A DNA stretch of 64,000 nucleotides from Actinosynnema sp040640215. GTDB lineage: Bacteria; Actinomycetota; Actinomycetes; Mycobacteriales; Pseudonocardiaceae. The position numbers and the translations under genes are program-made. Each line of letters begins with the position of its first letter. The first letter of the stretch is position 1. This document shows positions 1 through 8,442 of this stretch, piece after piece. The DNA lies in NCBI RefSeq assembly GCF_040640215.1, contig NZ_JBFABG010000004.1:248001-312000 (forward strand), in the 5' to 3' direction. The notes beneath the pieces were generated by a model that saw only the letters and a program-made list of their open reading frames with translations, did not search any database and had not been told where the DNA came from.

Positions 1-1797
1 GATGCCGTGCGCCACGCAGTTCTCGAACGCCGGCCGGTCGAACAGCGCCGTGGCCAGCACGTGCATGGTGTAGAACCAGCCTCGGGTCTGGCCGTTGTAC
101 TCGACGATGAAGTCGCCCGGGTAGTGGTCGTCGAACCAGTCCGCGTTCTCGAACGGGTAGTGCACCTGGGCGAAGGACATCGAGCCCGACTCGAACCAGC
201 AGTCGAGCACCTCGGGCACCCGGCGCATGGTCGACCGCCCGGTCGGGTCGTCCGGGTTGGGCCGGGTGAGCTGGTCGACGTGCGGCCGGTGCAGGTCGGT
301 CGGGCGCGCGCCGAAGTCGCGCGCCAGCTCGTCCAGCGAGCCGTACACGTCCACTCGCGGGTATTCGGGGTCGTCGGACACCCACACCGGGATCGGCGAG
401 CCCCAGAACCGGTTGCGGGAGATGTTCCAGTCCCGCGCGTTCTCCAGCCACTTGCCGAACTGGCCGTCTTTGATGTGCTCGGGCACCCAGTTGATCTGCT
501 GGTTGAGCTCGACCATCCGGTCCTTGAACTTGCTCACCGCGACGAACCACGACGACACGGCCCGCTGGATCAGCGGGTTGTCGCAGCGCCAGCAGTGCGG
601 GTACGGGTGGTCGTAGGTCTCGTGGCGCAGCAGCAGGCCCGCGTCCTTGAGGTCGCGGATGATCGGCTTGTTCGCGTCGAAGACGTGCTGCCCCTCGTAC
701 GGCGGGACCTCGGCGGTGAACCGGCCGTGCGGGTCGACCGGCACGACCACCTCGATGCCGGCGGCGTCCGTGACGAGCTTGTCCTCCTCACCGAAGGCGG
801 GGGCGATGTGCACGATGCCCGTGCCGTCCTCGGTGGTGACGTAGTCCGCCGCGAGCACCTGGTGCGCGTTCTCCCGGCCGACGAAGAAGTCGAACGGCGG
901 CGCGTAGCGGCGGCCGACCAGCTCGGCCCCGGTGTACCGGGCCACCACCGGCGGCTCCTCGCCCAGCTCGCGGGCGTAGGCGGGCACGCGCGCCTCGGCG
1001 AGCAGGTAGCGCTCGCCGTTCGCCTCGACCACCACGTAGTCGACGTCCGGGTGCACCGCGGCGGCCAGGTTCGACGGCAGCGTCCACGGCGTGGTCGTCC
1101 ACACCAGGGCGAGCTCGCCGGACTCCAGCCGCAGGCCCACGGTGACCGCCGGGTCCTGCCGGTCGCGGTAGGTGTCGTCCATCTTGGTCTCGGTGTTGGA
1201 CAGCGGCGTCTCGCAGCGCCAGCAGTACCAGAGCACCCGGAAGCCCTCGTAGACCAGGCCCTTGTCCCACAGGGACTTGAAGGCCCACATGACGCTTTCC
1301 ATGTAGTCCAGGTCGAGGGTCTTGTAGTCGTTGTCGAAGTCGACCCAGCGCGCCTGGCGGGTGACGTAGTCGCGCCACTGGTCGGCGTACTGGAGCACCG
1401 AGGCGCGGCACGCCTCGTTGAACTTCTCGATCCCGAACGCCTCGATCTCGGACTTCGACGAGAACCCGAGCTGCTTCTCCGCCTCCACCTCGGCGGGCAG
1501 GCCGTGCGTGTCCCAGCCGAACCGGCGCTCGACGTGCTTGCCGCGCATGGTCTGGTAGCGCGGCACGACGTCCTTGACGTACCCGGTCAGCAGGTGCCCG
1601 TAGTGCGGGAGGCCGTTGGCGAACGGCGGGCCGTCGTAGAAGACGAACTCGTTGGCACCCCGGTCCCCCGCCGGCCGGGCGTCGATCGAGCCCTGGAACG
1701 TCCGGTCGGACTTCCAGAAGTCGAGAACGTCCTGTTCCAGGGCGGGAAAAGACGGCTGGGAGGGCACCGAGCCCTCGCCTGCCTTCGGGTAGGCCAT
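1..1797 (-). CDS. ileS: isoleucyl-tRNA synthetase, 3' end outside the window
   Basis: Charges tRNA-Ile with isoleucine in the cytoplasm. Only the first 599 codons are present because the gene runs off the left edge. The reading frame opens at an ATG (1797) preceded by a GAGGAG ribosome site. The class I signature is seen as HYGH at about residues 65-68 after GPPFANGLP, followed by the GYVKDVVPRYQTMRGK region and the WDTHGLPAE motif. The frame is still open at base 1, just before where the KMSKS loop is expected. A T-box leader precedes it, so expression should respond to uncharged tRNA-Ile. The neighbouring upstream gene is a small membrane protein beside wag31. Confidence 0.96.
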   Translation of the reverse strand, partial: MAYPKAGEGSVPSQPSFPALEQDVLDFWKSDRTFQGSIDARPAGDRGANEFVFYDGPPFANGLPHYGHLLTGYVKDVVPRYQTMRGKHVERRFGWDTHGLPAEVEAEKQLGFSSKSEIEAFGIEKFNEACRASVLQYADQWRDYVTRQARWVDFDNDYKTLDLDYMESVMWAFKSLWDKGLVYEGFRVLWYCWRCETPLSNTETKMDDTYRDRQDPAVTVGLRLESGELALVWTTTPWTLPSNLAAAVHPDVDYVVVEANGERYLLAEARVPAYARELGEEPPVVARYTGAELVGRRYAPPFDFFVGRENAHQVLAADYVTTEDGTGIVHIAPAFGEEDKLVTDAAGIEVVVPVDPHGRFTAEVPPYEGQHVFDANKPIIRDLKDAGLLLRHETYDHPYPHCWRCDNPLIQRAVSSWFVAVSKFKDRMVELNQQINWVPEHIKDGQFGKWLENARDWNISRNRFWGSPIPVWVSDDPEYPRVDVYGSLDELARDFGARPTDLHRPHVDQLTRPNPDDPTGRSTMRRVPEVLDCWFESGSMSFAQVHYPFENADWFDDHYPGDFIVEYNGQTRGWFYTMHVLATALFDRPAFENCVAHGI

Positions 1798-2010
1798 CGT
1801 GCTGCTCCTCGCGTGCTGCGTCATCCGGCACGCGGGGACGACACGCCTTGGTTCCGGCGCACCGCGGTACCACCCCGCTTGCCGACGCGAACTCCGCGAC
1901 GGCCTCTCGTCGACGGCTGTGACGGGCCGCACCCGTCCGGTTCTACTGAGGCTCGCGCCCGTTCTTCCGGAAGCTCCCCGGTGATGGCCGGATCAACGCC
2001 GTGTCCCTCC
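1798..2010 (-). promoter_or_regulatory. T-box riboswitch (translational, ileS type) leader
   Basis: The minus-strand leader of ileS carries the conserved T-box core GGGGTGGTACCGCG (1863-1876), with the UGGU that would pair with the ACCA end of uncharged tRNA-Ile. Upstream, around 1975-1997, is the short stem I typical of actinobacterial ileS leaders, with CCGG...CCGG arms around an ATC isoleucine specifier at 1985-1983. Next to the start, GCGTGC (1811-1816) and GCACGC (1828-1833) can pair to form a hairpin abutting the GAGGAG ribosome site. There is no U-tract, so control is probably at translation initiation rather than termination. A TACGCT hexamer at 2011-2016 could be the promoter -10. 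Confidence 0.9.
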
Positions 2011-2307
2011 AGCGTAGCCGGGAGCGCAACCCGGTTCGGACGCACGTCCCCGGACCCGCCACCAGGCCGGTGCTCGCGTTGGCTCTGGCGCTACCAAGGG
2101 TGCGCACCGGTCGCATCGGCCCAAGGGCGCTGGCTCCCGCCCGACCAGGAGCTCGTGATCGGTGAGAACTCGCGCCACCTGTCGCGAGCGCGGCCACACC
2201 GCGATCGAGCCGGCGGCGGCCGGTGAGGTGCCGATCGACGTGACGGTCGACCAGCGCTGCGGTTCGCCGGACGGGCCGGCGCTGCGGGCGCGGGTGCACC
2301 TGCGGGG

Positions 2308-2814
2308 CTAGGAGGCGCGTTTCTTCGCGGCGACGGTGGAGTCCGGCTCGCACACCGCGCACGGGGTGAAGCCCAACTGCCGCGCTTCGGAGATCGGCAG
2401 ACCCAGCGACGCCCGCCCGGCCAGCCACGCGCACGCGGCCAGGTGGTAGCGGGGTCGTTCGTCCAGGACCCGGATCTCGTCCGCCAGGTCCACGACGGTC
2501 AGCAGGTCGGCGGCGTCCGTGTCCTCCTCGTCCGGCTCGATCACTTGATCGGGTGAACCGGAGGTGTGGTCACCGCCCTGCCCGCGGACAGGATGATCAT
2601 CAGCGCTAGCCTGGTGATCATCCTGTTCCGCGGTGGTGCCGGCGGCCGGGGCGGTTCCCGACCCGCGACGCAGCGTCCAGTCCCAGATCAGGACCAGGGC
2701 CGCTGCCGCGCTCGTGCCCACGGACGACCACGCCCAGTACGTCTGGTCCGTGGCCAGCGCGGGCACGAGCAGCCCCAGGGCCGCCAGCACCAACAGCAGA
2801 ACGACGTGGAGCAC
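2308..2814 (-). CDS. small membrane protein with C-terminal Cys-rich, Ada-like motif
   Basis: I do not recognise a named family for this 168-residue protein. The N-terminus has two predicted membrane helices (about residues 1-20 and 26-44), then a Thr/Asp/Gln-rich linker. The C-terminal third contains YHLAACAWLAGR, then LPISEARQLGFTPCAVCEPD. The pattern H-x4-C-x2-L ... G-x-x-PC-x-x-C resembles small zinc-binding Ada/nuclease-type motifs, but this is a visual likeness only. It lies between wag31 and ileS on the same strand, 27 bases after wag31 ends, so it probably shares the wag31 transcript and may act at the membrane near the growth pole. Confidence 0.75.
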   Translation of the reverse strand: MLHVVLLLVLAALGLLVPALATDQTYWAWSSVGTSAAAALVLIWDWTLRRGSGTAPAAGTTAEQDDHQASADDHPVRGQGGDHTSGSPDQVIEPDEEDTDAADLLTVVDLADEIRVLDERPRYHLAACAWLAGRASLGLPISEARQLGFTPCAVCEPDSTVAAKKRAS

Positions 2815-2841
2815 GCGCGCGGACTAGATCAAGACGACCGG

Positions 2842-3654
2842 TCAGCCCGCCTCGGCGCGCGCGCCGAACGAGTAGCCCTGCTGACGACCGTCGGACGGTG
2901 CGGCCGGGCCGCGGTCCTGGAGGTCGCGCAGCGAGGATTCCAGCATGGTCTTGAGCCGGGTCCGGTACTCGCGCTCGAACGTCTGGAGCTTGTCGATCTG
3001 CTTCTCCAGGGTGTTCTTCTCCTGGGTGATGTTGCCCATCACCTCGGCGTGCTTGCGCTGAGCGTCGCGGTCGAGCGCACTGGCCTTCTCACGGGCCTGC
3101 CGCTCCAGCGTCTCGGCGCGGGTTCGCGCGTCGTTCAGCATGGTCTCGGCACGCGTGCGCGCCTCGTTGACCATCGTGTCGGACTTGGCTCGGGCTTCGG
3201 AGAGGAGCTGCTCGGACTTCGTCCGGGCCTCCGAGAGCATCCCGTCGGCCTCGGCCTTGGCCTCGCCGGTGAGCCGGTCCGCCATCTCCTGGGCCAGACC
3301 GAGCACCTTGGCGGCCTGCACGTGGTGGTCACCACCACCGCCGGGTGAAGTCTGCTCCAGGGCCGAGGGAGGTGGCACCGGCGCGAGCCTGCGGGGCTCG
3401 TCGACGACCCGGCTGGGGCCGACGCCCGCGGCGACCTTGGTACGGGCGTCTTCGAGGTCGGCACGCGCGGTCTCGACCTGCTGGTCGAGCTGCTCGACCT
3501 GCTGGCGCAGGTCGTTGTTCTCCTCGATCAGGCGAGCGAGCTCGCCCTCAACCAGGTCGAGGAACGCGTCCACCTCGTCCTCGTTGTAGCCCCGCTTGCC
3601 AATCGGCGGCTTGCTGAACGCGACGTTGTGCACGTCCGCGGGGGTCAACGGCAT
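2842..3654 (-). CDS. wag31: DivIVA-family polar growth protein Wag31
   Basis: Coiled-coil cytoskeletal protein that marks the cell pole and directs tip growth in actinobacteria. The N-terminal DivIVA domain is clear (LTPADVHNVAFSKPPIGKRG, then YNEDEVDAFLDLVE, about residues 3-40), followed by a first coiled coil (about 40-75), a Pro-rich linker, and a long Ala/Glu/Arg-rich coiled coil with repeated TRAETM and ARTK segments (about 120-245). Its 270 residues are close to mycobacterial Wag31. It follows yggT and sepF in the order conserved across the phylum. In mycobacteria this protein is a PknA/B substrate; no such site is claimed here. Confidence 0.95.
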   Translation of the reverse strand: MPLTPADVHNVAFSKPPIGKRGYNEDEVDAFLDLVEGELARLIEENNDLRQQVEQLDQQVETARADLEDARTKVAAGVGPSRVVDEPRRLAPVPPPSALEQTSPGGGGDHHVQAAKVLGLAQEMADRLTGEAKAEADGMLSEARTKSEQLLSEARAKSDTMVNEARTRAETMLNDARTRAETLERQAREKASALDRDAQRKHAEVMGNITQEKNTLEKQIDKLQTFEREYRTRLKTMLESSLRDLQDRGPAAPSDGRQQGYSFGARAEAG

Positions 3655-3699
3655 CAGATCACCTCACGCACTCCTGGGCTGTGGACATCCCTGGTCCCC

Positions 3700-4008
3700 T
3701 CACCTGGGATCGGCTACTCGCATCAGAATGATAACGACCAGCAACAGCACAATAATGGACAAGTCCAGTCCGATGCCCCCGATCCGCACGGTGGGGATCA
3801 ACCTGCGGAGCAGACGGACGGGGGGATCGGTCACCGTGTAGACAGTCTCCAGGGCCACCGCGACGCCGCCCGCCGGGCGCCACTCCCTGGCAAAAGACCT
3901 GACCAGCTCCACCACGACACGTGCCGTGAGCAGCAGCCAGAACGCGAACAGCACGTAGTAGAGGACCAGCGCGAGTGCGAACACACCCCCAACTGTGCCA
4001 TCACTCAC
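3700..4008 (-). CDS. YggT-family membrane protein
   Basis: A 102-residue integral membrane protein with two hydrophobic helices (about residues 8-32 and 76-97) joined by a short segment containing VYTVTDPPVRLLRRLIP, the typical YggT signature. The exact biochemical role of the family is not established; it is regularly found between sepF and wag31 and is thought to help division-site or membrane processes. The GTG start overlaps the sepF stop by the GTGA arrangement, so the two are translationally coupled. Confidence 0.9.
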   Translation of the reverse strand: MSDGTVGGVFALALVLYYVLFAFWLLLTARVVVELVRSFAREWRPAGGVAVALETVYTVTDPPVRLLRRLIPTVRIGGIGLDLSIIVLLLVVIILMRVADPR

Positions 4009-4628
4009 CCGTGGTTGAGGAACCCGCCCTCAGCGAGTCGCCGGCGATCTTCCGCCGTGACGTCGATGTTCGGGGGTGAGAGGAGGAACACCTTGTTGGT
4101 GACCTTGTCGATCGAGCCGCGCAGCGCGAAGGCCAGACCGGCCGCGAAGTCCACCAGGCGCTTGGCGTCCGCGTCGTCCATGTCGGTGAGGTTCATGATC
4201 ACCGGGGTGCCGTCGCGGTAGTGCTCGCCGATGGTCCGCGCCTCGTTGTAGCTGCGCGGGTTGAGCGTGGTGATGCGGCCGAGCTGGTTGCGGGCGGGCT
4301 CGGGGGCCGGGCGGGGCCGGGCGACCGGCTCGCGGGTCGGCTCCACGGCCAGCGCTCCGTGGGTGGGCTCGGCGTTCCACGACCTCCGGGACGTGCGGGG
4401 GCGGGCGTCGGGCTCGAACTCCTCGGCCTCGTCCAGCTCGGTGCGGTAGCGGGCAGCCGCCGGGCGGCGGCCGTTGCGCTGTTCGGGGTAGGAGTCGTAG
4501 TCCTCGGACTCGGCGTACTCCGACCGGTAGTCGTAGCGCCCCGGACGGTCGGTGTCGTACTCGGGGTCGTCGGCGTACTCGGCGGGAACCATCCCGAAAT
4601 AGGCCTTCAGCTTGTGCAACCCGCTCAT
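4005..4628 (-). CDS. sepF: cell division protein SepF
   Basis: Membrane-binding partner that tethers FtsZ filaments in bacteria lacking FtsA. The N-terminus (MSGLHKLKAYFGM) is the amphipathic membrane anchor. It is followed by a long acidic and Arg-rich disordered linker (about residues 18-110) and the folded SepF domain (about 118-200, with LNPRSYNEARTIGEHYRDG and VIMNLTDMDDADAKRLVDFAAG). Length (207) is usual for actinobacteria. The ATG has a GGAGAGAGGG ribosome site. It lies downstream of yggS and is coupled to yggT. Confidence 0.95.
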   Translation of the reverse strand: MSGLHKLKAYFGMVPAEYADDPEYDTDRPGRYDYRSEYAESEDYDSYPEQRNGRRPAAARYRTELDEAEEFEPDARPRTSRRSWNAEPTHGALAVEPTREPVARPRPAPEPARNQLGRITTLNPRSYNEARTIGEHYRDGTPVIMNLTDMDDADAKRLVDFAAGLAFALRGSIDKVTNKVFLLSPPNIDVTAEDRRRLAEGGFLNHG

Positions 4629-4698
4629 GGTCGAGCCCTCTCTCCGCCGATCTCCCTACCCGCAAGGACGTCGCGGTCGTCCCAGAAGTTCCAGACAG

Positions 4699-5406
4699 TT
4701 ACGGCGAGGCTAGCCTCCGGCTGCCCAGCAACGCTGTTCCGACACGCACGCACGTCGATCCGCACGCGATCGCATCTTCCAGGTCACCGGACATCCCCGC
4801 CGAGATCACGTGGGCAACGGGATGATCGTCACGCAAGCGGGTTACCGCACCTTGTAGAGCGTCAAACGCCTGCGCTGGAGACATTTCGAGGGGTGCGACA
4901 GTCATCACACCTCGCAGCGAAAGTTCACTCTTTTGGGCGACATGGTCGGCCAGTTGCGGGAGCTCGGGCAGCGGGCAGCCACCCCGGGCCGGGTCTCCGT
5001 CGATGCTGACCTGGATCAACACGTCCAGCGGGCCGCCGCGCGCGCCCGCCGCCTTGGCCAGCGCGTCGGCCAGCCGCCCGGAGTCGACCGTGTCGACCTG
5101 GTCCGCCCACTCGACGACGGACCTGGCCTTGTTCCGCTGGAGGCGGCCGACCATGTGCCAGCGGACCGCCGCGCCGGGCCGCAGCTCGGCGAGCTCGGCG
5201 GTCTTCGCGCCGGCCTCCTGGTCCCGGTTCTCCGCGAACGCGGTCAGCCCCAGGTCGGCCAGCAGCGCCACGTCCGAGGCCGGGAAGGTCTTGGTCACCG
5301 CGAGCAGGGCCACCCCGGCGGGGTCCCGCCCCGCCGCCGCGCACGCCCGGTCGATCCGCGCCCGCACGTCCGCCAGGTTCGCGGCCAGCTCGTCCCGCCG
5401 GTTCAC
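4699..5406 (-). CDS. yggS: YggS-family pyridoxal-phosphate homeostasis protein
   Basis: PLP-binding protein of the YggS/PLPBP family, which buffers pyridoxal phosphate and affects amino-acid homeostasis. The 235-residue protein shows the family pattern: LLAVTKTFPASDV with the PLP lysine (about residues 30-42), AENRDQEA, WHMVGRLQRNK, IQVSIDGDPARGG, LRGVMTVAPLEM and HVISAGMSGDLEDAI. The frame is open much further upstream, but homology begins at VNRRDELAANL. That GTG overlaps the pgeF stop in a GTGA overlap, which fixes the start at 5406. Confidence 0.93.
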   Translation of the reverse strand: MNRRDELAANLADVRARIDRACAAAGRDPAGVALLAVTKTFPASDVALLADLGLTAFAENRDQEAGAKTAELAELRPGAAVRWHMVGRLQRNKARSVVEWADQVDTVDSGRLADALAKAAGARGGPLDVLIQVSIDGDPARGGCPLPELPQLADHVAQKSELSLRGVMTVAPLEMSPAQAFDALQGAVTRLRDDHPVAHVISAGMSGDLEDAIACGSTCVRVGTALLGSRRLASP

Positions 5407-6113
5407 GCGTCGATCCAGATCGCCCCGGCGAGCCGGCCCGTGCCGGGATCGCGGCGGTGGCTGAACAGGTCCTTCTCCTCGACCGTGCAGCGCGGGTCGA
5501 CCCCGATCCGGCCGACGCCGGCGTCGGCGAGCTGCTGCCAGATCCCGGCCCGCAGGTCGAGCGCGGGCCGGCCGGCCCGGCTCTTCGCCGCGCTGCCCGG
5601 CAGGTGCTTCTCCACGTCGTCGCGCATGGCGGCGGGCACCTCGTAGCACTGCCCGCAGACCGCCGGCCCCAGCAGCACCTCCACCCGCGCGGGTTCCGCG
5701 CCCAGCGACCGCATGGCCTCCAGCGCCGCCGGCACCACGCCGACCCGCGCGCCGACCCGCCCCGCGTGCACAGCGGCGATGACGCCCGCCTCGGGGTCGC
5801 CGAGCAGCACCGGCACGCAGTCGGCGGTCAGCACGACCAGGGCGAGGTTCCCGGTCGCGGTGACGACCGCGTCGGTGGCCTCCAGCGGCTCGGCCTGCGG
5901 GCCGTCCACGACCTGCACCGTGCGGCCGTGCACCTGCTCCAGCCAGACCAGCCGGTCCGGGGCGAGACCGAGCCCCTCGGCGAGCCGGCGGCGGTTCGCG
6001 GTGACCGCCGCCGGGTCGTCCCCGACGTGGTCGCCGAGGTTGAAGGACTCGTACGGGGCTCGGGAAACCCCGCCCTGGCGGGTGGTCACGACACGACGGA
6101 TGCGCACGGGCAC
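5403..6113 (-). CDS. pgeF: PgeF/YfiH (YlmD) purine nucleoside phosphorylase / peptidoglycan editing factor
   Basis: Member of the DUF152/YfiH family. In other bacteria it has purine-nucleoside phosphorylase-like activity or removes wrongly built peptidoglycan precursors (L-Ser for L-Ala). Motifs present are GGVSRAPYESFNLGDHVGDDP (split: GGVS near residue 13, NLGDHVGDDP near 25-34), QVHGRTV, TADCVPVLLGDP, AAVHAGRVG (metal His) and GPAVCGQCYEVPAAM with the metal Cys/His set. The last residues are GAIWIDA. GTG start. It lies after ftsZ but is separated from it by a strong hairpin, so it may have its own promoter. Confidence 0.92.
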   Translation of the reverse strand: MPVRIRRVVTTRQGGVSRAPYESFNLGDHVGDDPAAVTANRRRLAEGLGLAPDRLVWLEQVHGRTVQVVDGPQAEPLEATDAVVTATGNLALVVLTADCVPVLLGDPEAGVIAAVHAGRVGARVGVVPAALEAMRSLGAEPARVEVLLGPAVCGQCYEVPAAMRDDVEKHLPGSAAKSRAGRPALDLRAGIWQQLADAGVGRIGVDPRCTVEEKDLFSHRRDPGTGRLAGAIWIDA

Positions 6114-6126
6114 AGCCTGCCATGCG

Positions 6127-6168
6127 CACAGGGGGGACCCGCCGACAACTCGGCGGGTCCCCCCTGTG
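6127..6168 (-). terminator. ftsZ terminator hairpin
   Basis: Perfect 19-bp inverted repeat (6127-6145 and 6150-6168) with a CAAC loop, located 68 bases after the ftsZ stop and before pgeF. There is no T-tract, as usual for high-GC actinobacterial terminators. It suggests that the main dcw transcript ends after ftsZ. Confidence 0.8.
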
Positions 6169-6235
6169 ACGTGCGATGGATCAGTATCCGGTCGTCAGTG
6201 CCCGGTCGTCAGGCCCGATCACCGGCACCCGGTGG

Positions 6236-7621
6236 TCAGCGCCGCATGAACGGCGGCACGTCCACCTCGTCGTCCGGGTCGTCGGTCACCGGCACCGCCC
6301 GGCTGGGCAGCGTGCCGCTCTGCGCGAGCGGCCGGTGGGAGGTGGGCGGCTGCGGCGGCTGGTAGGTCTGCTGCGAGGACGTGCCGTTGGCCTGGTTCGG
6401 CTGCTGCGGCACGCTGGGCCGCTGCTCGACCGGCTGCTGCTGGTGCTGCTGGTGCTGCTGCTGGACCGCTTGCTGCTGGTGCTGGACCGGCTGGTGCTGG
6501 ACCGGCTGCTCCACCTGCCCGCTGAACTGCGTGGGCTGGTGCACCTGCTGGACCGCCTGGACGGGCTGGACCGGTTGCTGCGGGCGCTGCACCAGGCCGG
6601 CGTCACCGGGTGCCACCGCCCCGGCGCGCTGCACCCCGGCCAGCGCCTGGGGCTCCAGCTTCTTGTGCGTGGGTCCGCCGCTGTCGAAGCCGGCCGCGAT
6701 CACCGTCACCCGGACCTCGTCGCCGAGCGAGTCGTCGATCACCGTGCCGAAGATGATGTTGGCGTCCGGGTGCGCGGCCTCCTGGACCAGCGACGCGGAC
6801 TCGTTGATCTCGAACAGCCCCAGGTCGGAGCCGCCCGCGATGGAGAGCAGCACGCCGTGCGCGCCCTCCATGGAGGCCTCCAGCAGTGGCGAGTTGATCG
6901 CCTTCTGGGCGGCCTGGACCGCTCTGCCCTCGCCGCGCGCCGAGCCGATGCCCATCAGCGCCGAGCCCGCCCCGGACATGACCGACTTCACGTCGGCGAA
7001 GTCCAGGTTGATCAGACCGGGGGTGGTGATGAGATCGGTTATGCCCTGGACACCGGACAGCAGCACCTCGTCCGCGGAGCGGAACGCGTCCATCAGGCTG
7101 ACGCCGATGTCGCCGAGCTGAAGCAGCCGGTCGTTCGGGATGACGATGAGCGTGTCGCACTCGTTGCGCAGGGCCTGGATGCCCTCTTCGGCCTGCTTGG
7201 CCCGGCGCTTGCCCTCGAACGAGAACGGCCGGGTCACGACGCCGATGGTGAGCGCGCCGAGCTTGCGGGCGATGGAGGCCACCACCGGCGCGCCGCCGGT
7301 GCCCGTGCCGCCACCCTCGCCGGCGGTCACGAAGACCATGTCCGCGCCCTTGAGGACTTCCTCGATCTCTTCGCGGTGGTCCTCGGCGGCCTTGTGGCCC
7401 ACCTCGGGGTTCGCGCCCGCGCCGAGGCCGCGGGTCAGTTCACGACCGATGTCGAGCTTGACGTCGGCGTCGGACATCAACAGCGCCTGCGCGTCGGTGT
7501 TCACCGCGATGAACTCGACGCCCTTGAGCCCGACCTCGATCATCCGGTTCACGGCGTTGACACCGCCGCCGCCGATGCCGACGACCTTTATCACCGCGAG
7601 GTAGTTGTGCGGGGGCGTCAT
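6236..7621 (-). CDS. ftsZ: cell division GTPase FtsZ with Gln-rich linker
   Basis: Tubulin-like GTPase that forms the Z ring. The start at MTPPHNYLAVIKVVG matches the conserved actinobacterial N-terminus and has an AGGAAGG ribosome site; an in-frame ATG 11 codons upstream is less likely. The GTP-binding signature GGGTGTG lies at about residues 103-109, and the T7 loop region and NPLLEAS-like INSPLLEASMEGA are present. The conserved C-terminal peptide DDEVDVPPFMRR, which binds SepF and FtsW, is intact. The protein is 461 residues against about 380 in Mycobacterium; the excess is a linker (about residues 320-440) extremely rich in Gln, His, Val and Pro with QPVQ and VQQ repeats. Confidence 0.97.
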   Translation of the reverse strand: MTPPHNYLAVIKVVGIGGGGVNAVNRMIEVGLKGVEFIAVNTDAQALLMSDADVKLDIGRELTRGLGAGANPEVGHKAAEDHREEIEEVLKGADMVFVTAGEGGGTGTGGAPVVASIARKLGALTIGVVTRPFSFEGKRRAKQAEEGIQALRNECDTLIVIPNDRLLQLGDIGVSLMDAFRSADEVLLSGVQGITDLITTPGLINLDFADVKSVMSGAGSALMGIGSARGEGRAVQAAQKAINSPLLEASMEGAHGVLLSIAGGSDLGLFEINESASLVQEAAHPDANIIFGTVIDDSLGDEVRVTVIAAGFDSGGPTHKKLEPQALAGVQRAGAVAPGDAGLVQRPQQPVQPVQAVQQVHQPTQFSGQVEQPVQHQPVQHQQQAVQQQHQQHQQQPVEQRPSVPQQPNQANGTSSQQTYQPPQPPTSHRPLAQSGTLPSRAVPVTDDPDDEVDVPPFMRR

Positions 7622-7830
7622 CGGATCCGCCTTCCTGATCGTGTCCGTGCTCATGTGCTGGAGTGGATGACCACCGGTGTCACACCCGGACGGAACTCCA
7701 CCCGGATTGAAACCCTCGACCAGGGGTCAAGAGTTATGTCAACCCCGTATGTTCTTGGAAGACGTTATGCACCGGGAATGCGTCGGTCCAGCAGCCACGC
7801 CGTGTTGTGTCCTGACCGGGTGAGCGAGCT

Positions 7831-8355
7831 CTACTCGCCGGTCACCCCGTCGAGCAGTTCGCGCACCACGTCCAGGTGCCCCGCGTGCCGACCCGTTTCC
7901 TCGATCAGGTGGATCAGCACCCAGCGCGCCGAAAGCCGCTTGTCCCCCCGGAACGCGACCTCGTGGTCGAGGTCGAGCCCCGCGAGCACCTCCCGGCTCA
8001 CCGCGCACTGCGCAGCGTAGTCGCCCACCAGACCGGCGATCGTCTCGCCCGGCTCGACCCGCCAGTCCGCGTCGGGGTCCTCCCGGCTGTAGGGGGCTTC
8101 GTCGGGCTCTCCGAGCAGCGCCACCCGGAACCAGTGGTTCTCCACCCAGCGCAGGTGTTTGACCACGCCGGCGGCCGTGGTCAGGGCTGATGGGAGCACC
8201 GCGCGGGCGGCGTCCTCATCGGACAGTCCGGCCACCTTGAGCTCGACCGTGCCGCGCAGGTAGTCCAGGAAACCGCCGAGCAACGCGCGCTCGTCGCCGG
8301 TGAACGGCAGGTCGACGCGGTCCGCCGGCTCGATCACGATCTTCGTCACAGTCAT
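7831..8355 (-). CDS. DinB/DUF664-fold protein inserted between ftsQ and ftsZ
   Basis: A 174-residue protein of the DinB-like four-helix bundle (DUF664) type, often metal-binding and thiol-dependent in actinobacteria. Visible features are FTGDERALLGGFLDYLRGTVELKVAGLSDEDA split as an N-terminal helix, then AAGVVKHLRWVENHWF (His of the metal site, about residues 66-80), and the C-terminal ARWVLIHLIEETGRHAGHLDVVRELLDG with two further His (about 143-170). The ATG at 8355 is the best start because homology begins at MTVTKIVIEP. This gene is not a normal dcw member; it sits in the same orientation between ftsQ and ftsZ. Substrate unknown. Confidence 0.85.
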   Translation of the reverse strand: MTVTKIVIEPADRVDLPFTGDERALLGGFLDYLRGTVELKVAGLSDEDAARAVLPSALTTAAGVVKHLRWVENHWFRVALLGEPDEAPYSREDPDADWRVEPGETIAGLVGDYAAQCAVSREVLAGLDLDHEVAFRGDKRLSARWVLIHLIEETGRHAGHLDVVRELLDGVTGE

Positions 8356-8442
8356 GGCGCGCAGTATCACCGCCGGACCCGGCGGACCGAACCCGATTTT
8401 CCGCCCCGGGCGGCCGGGCCGGCGCACCCGGGGTGGCGAGCA

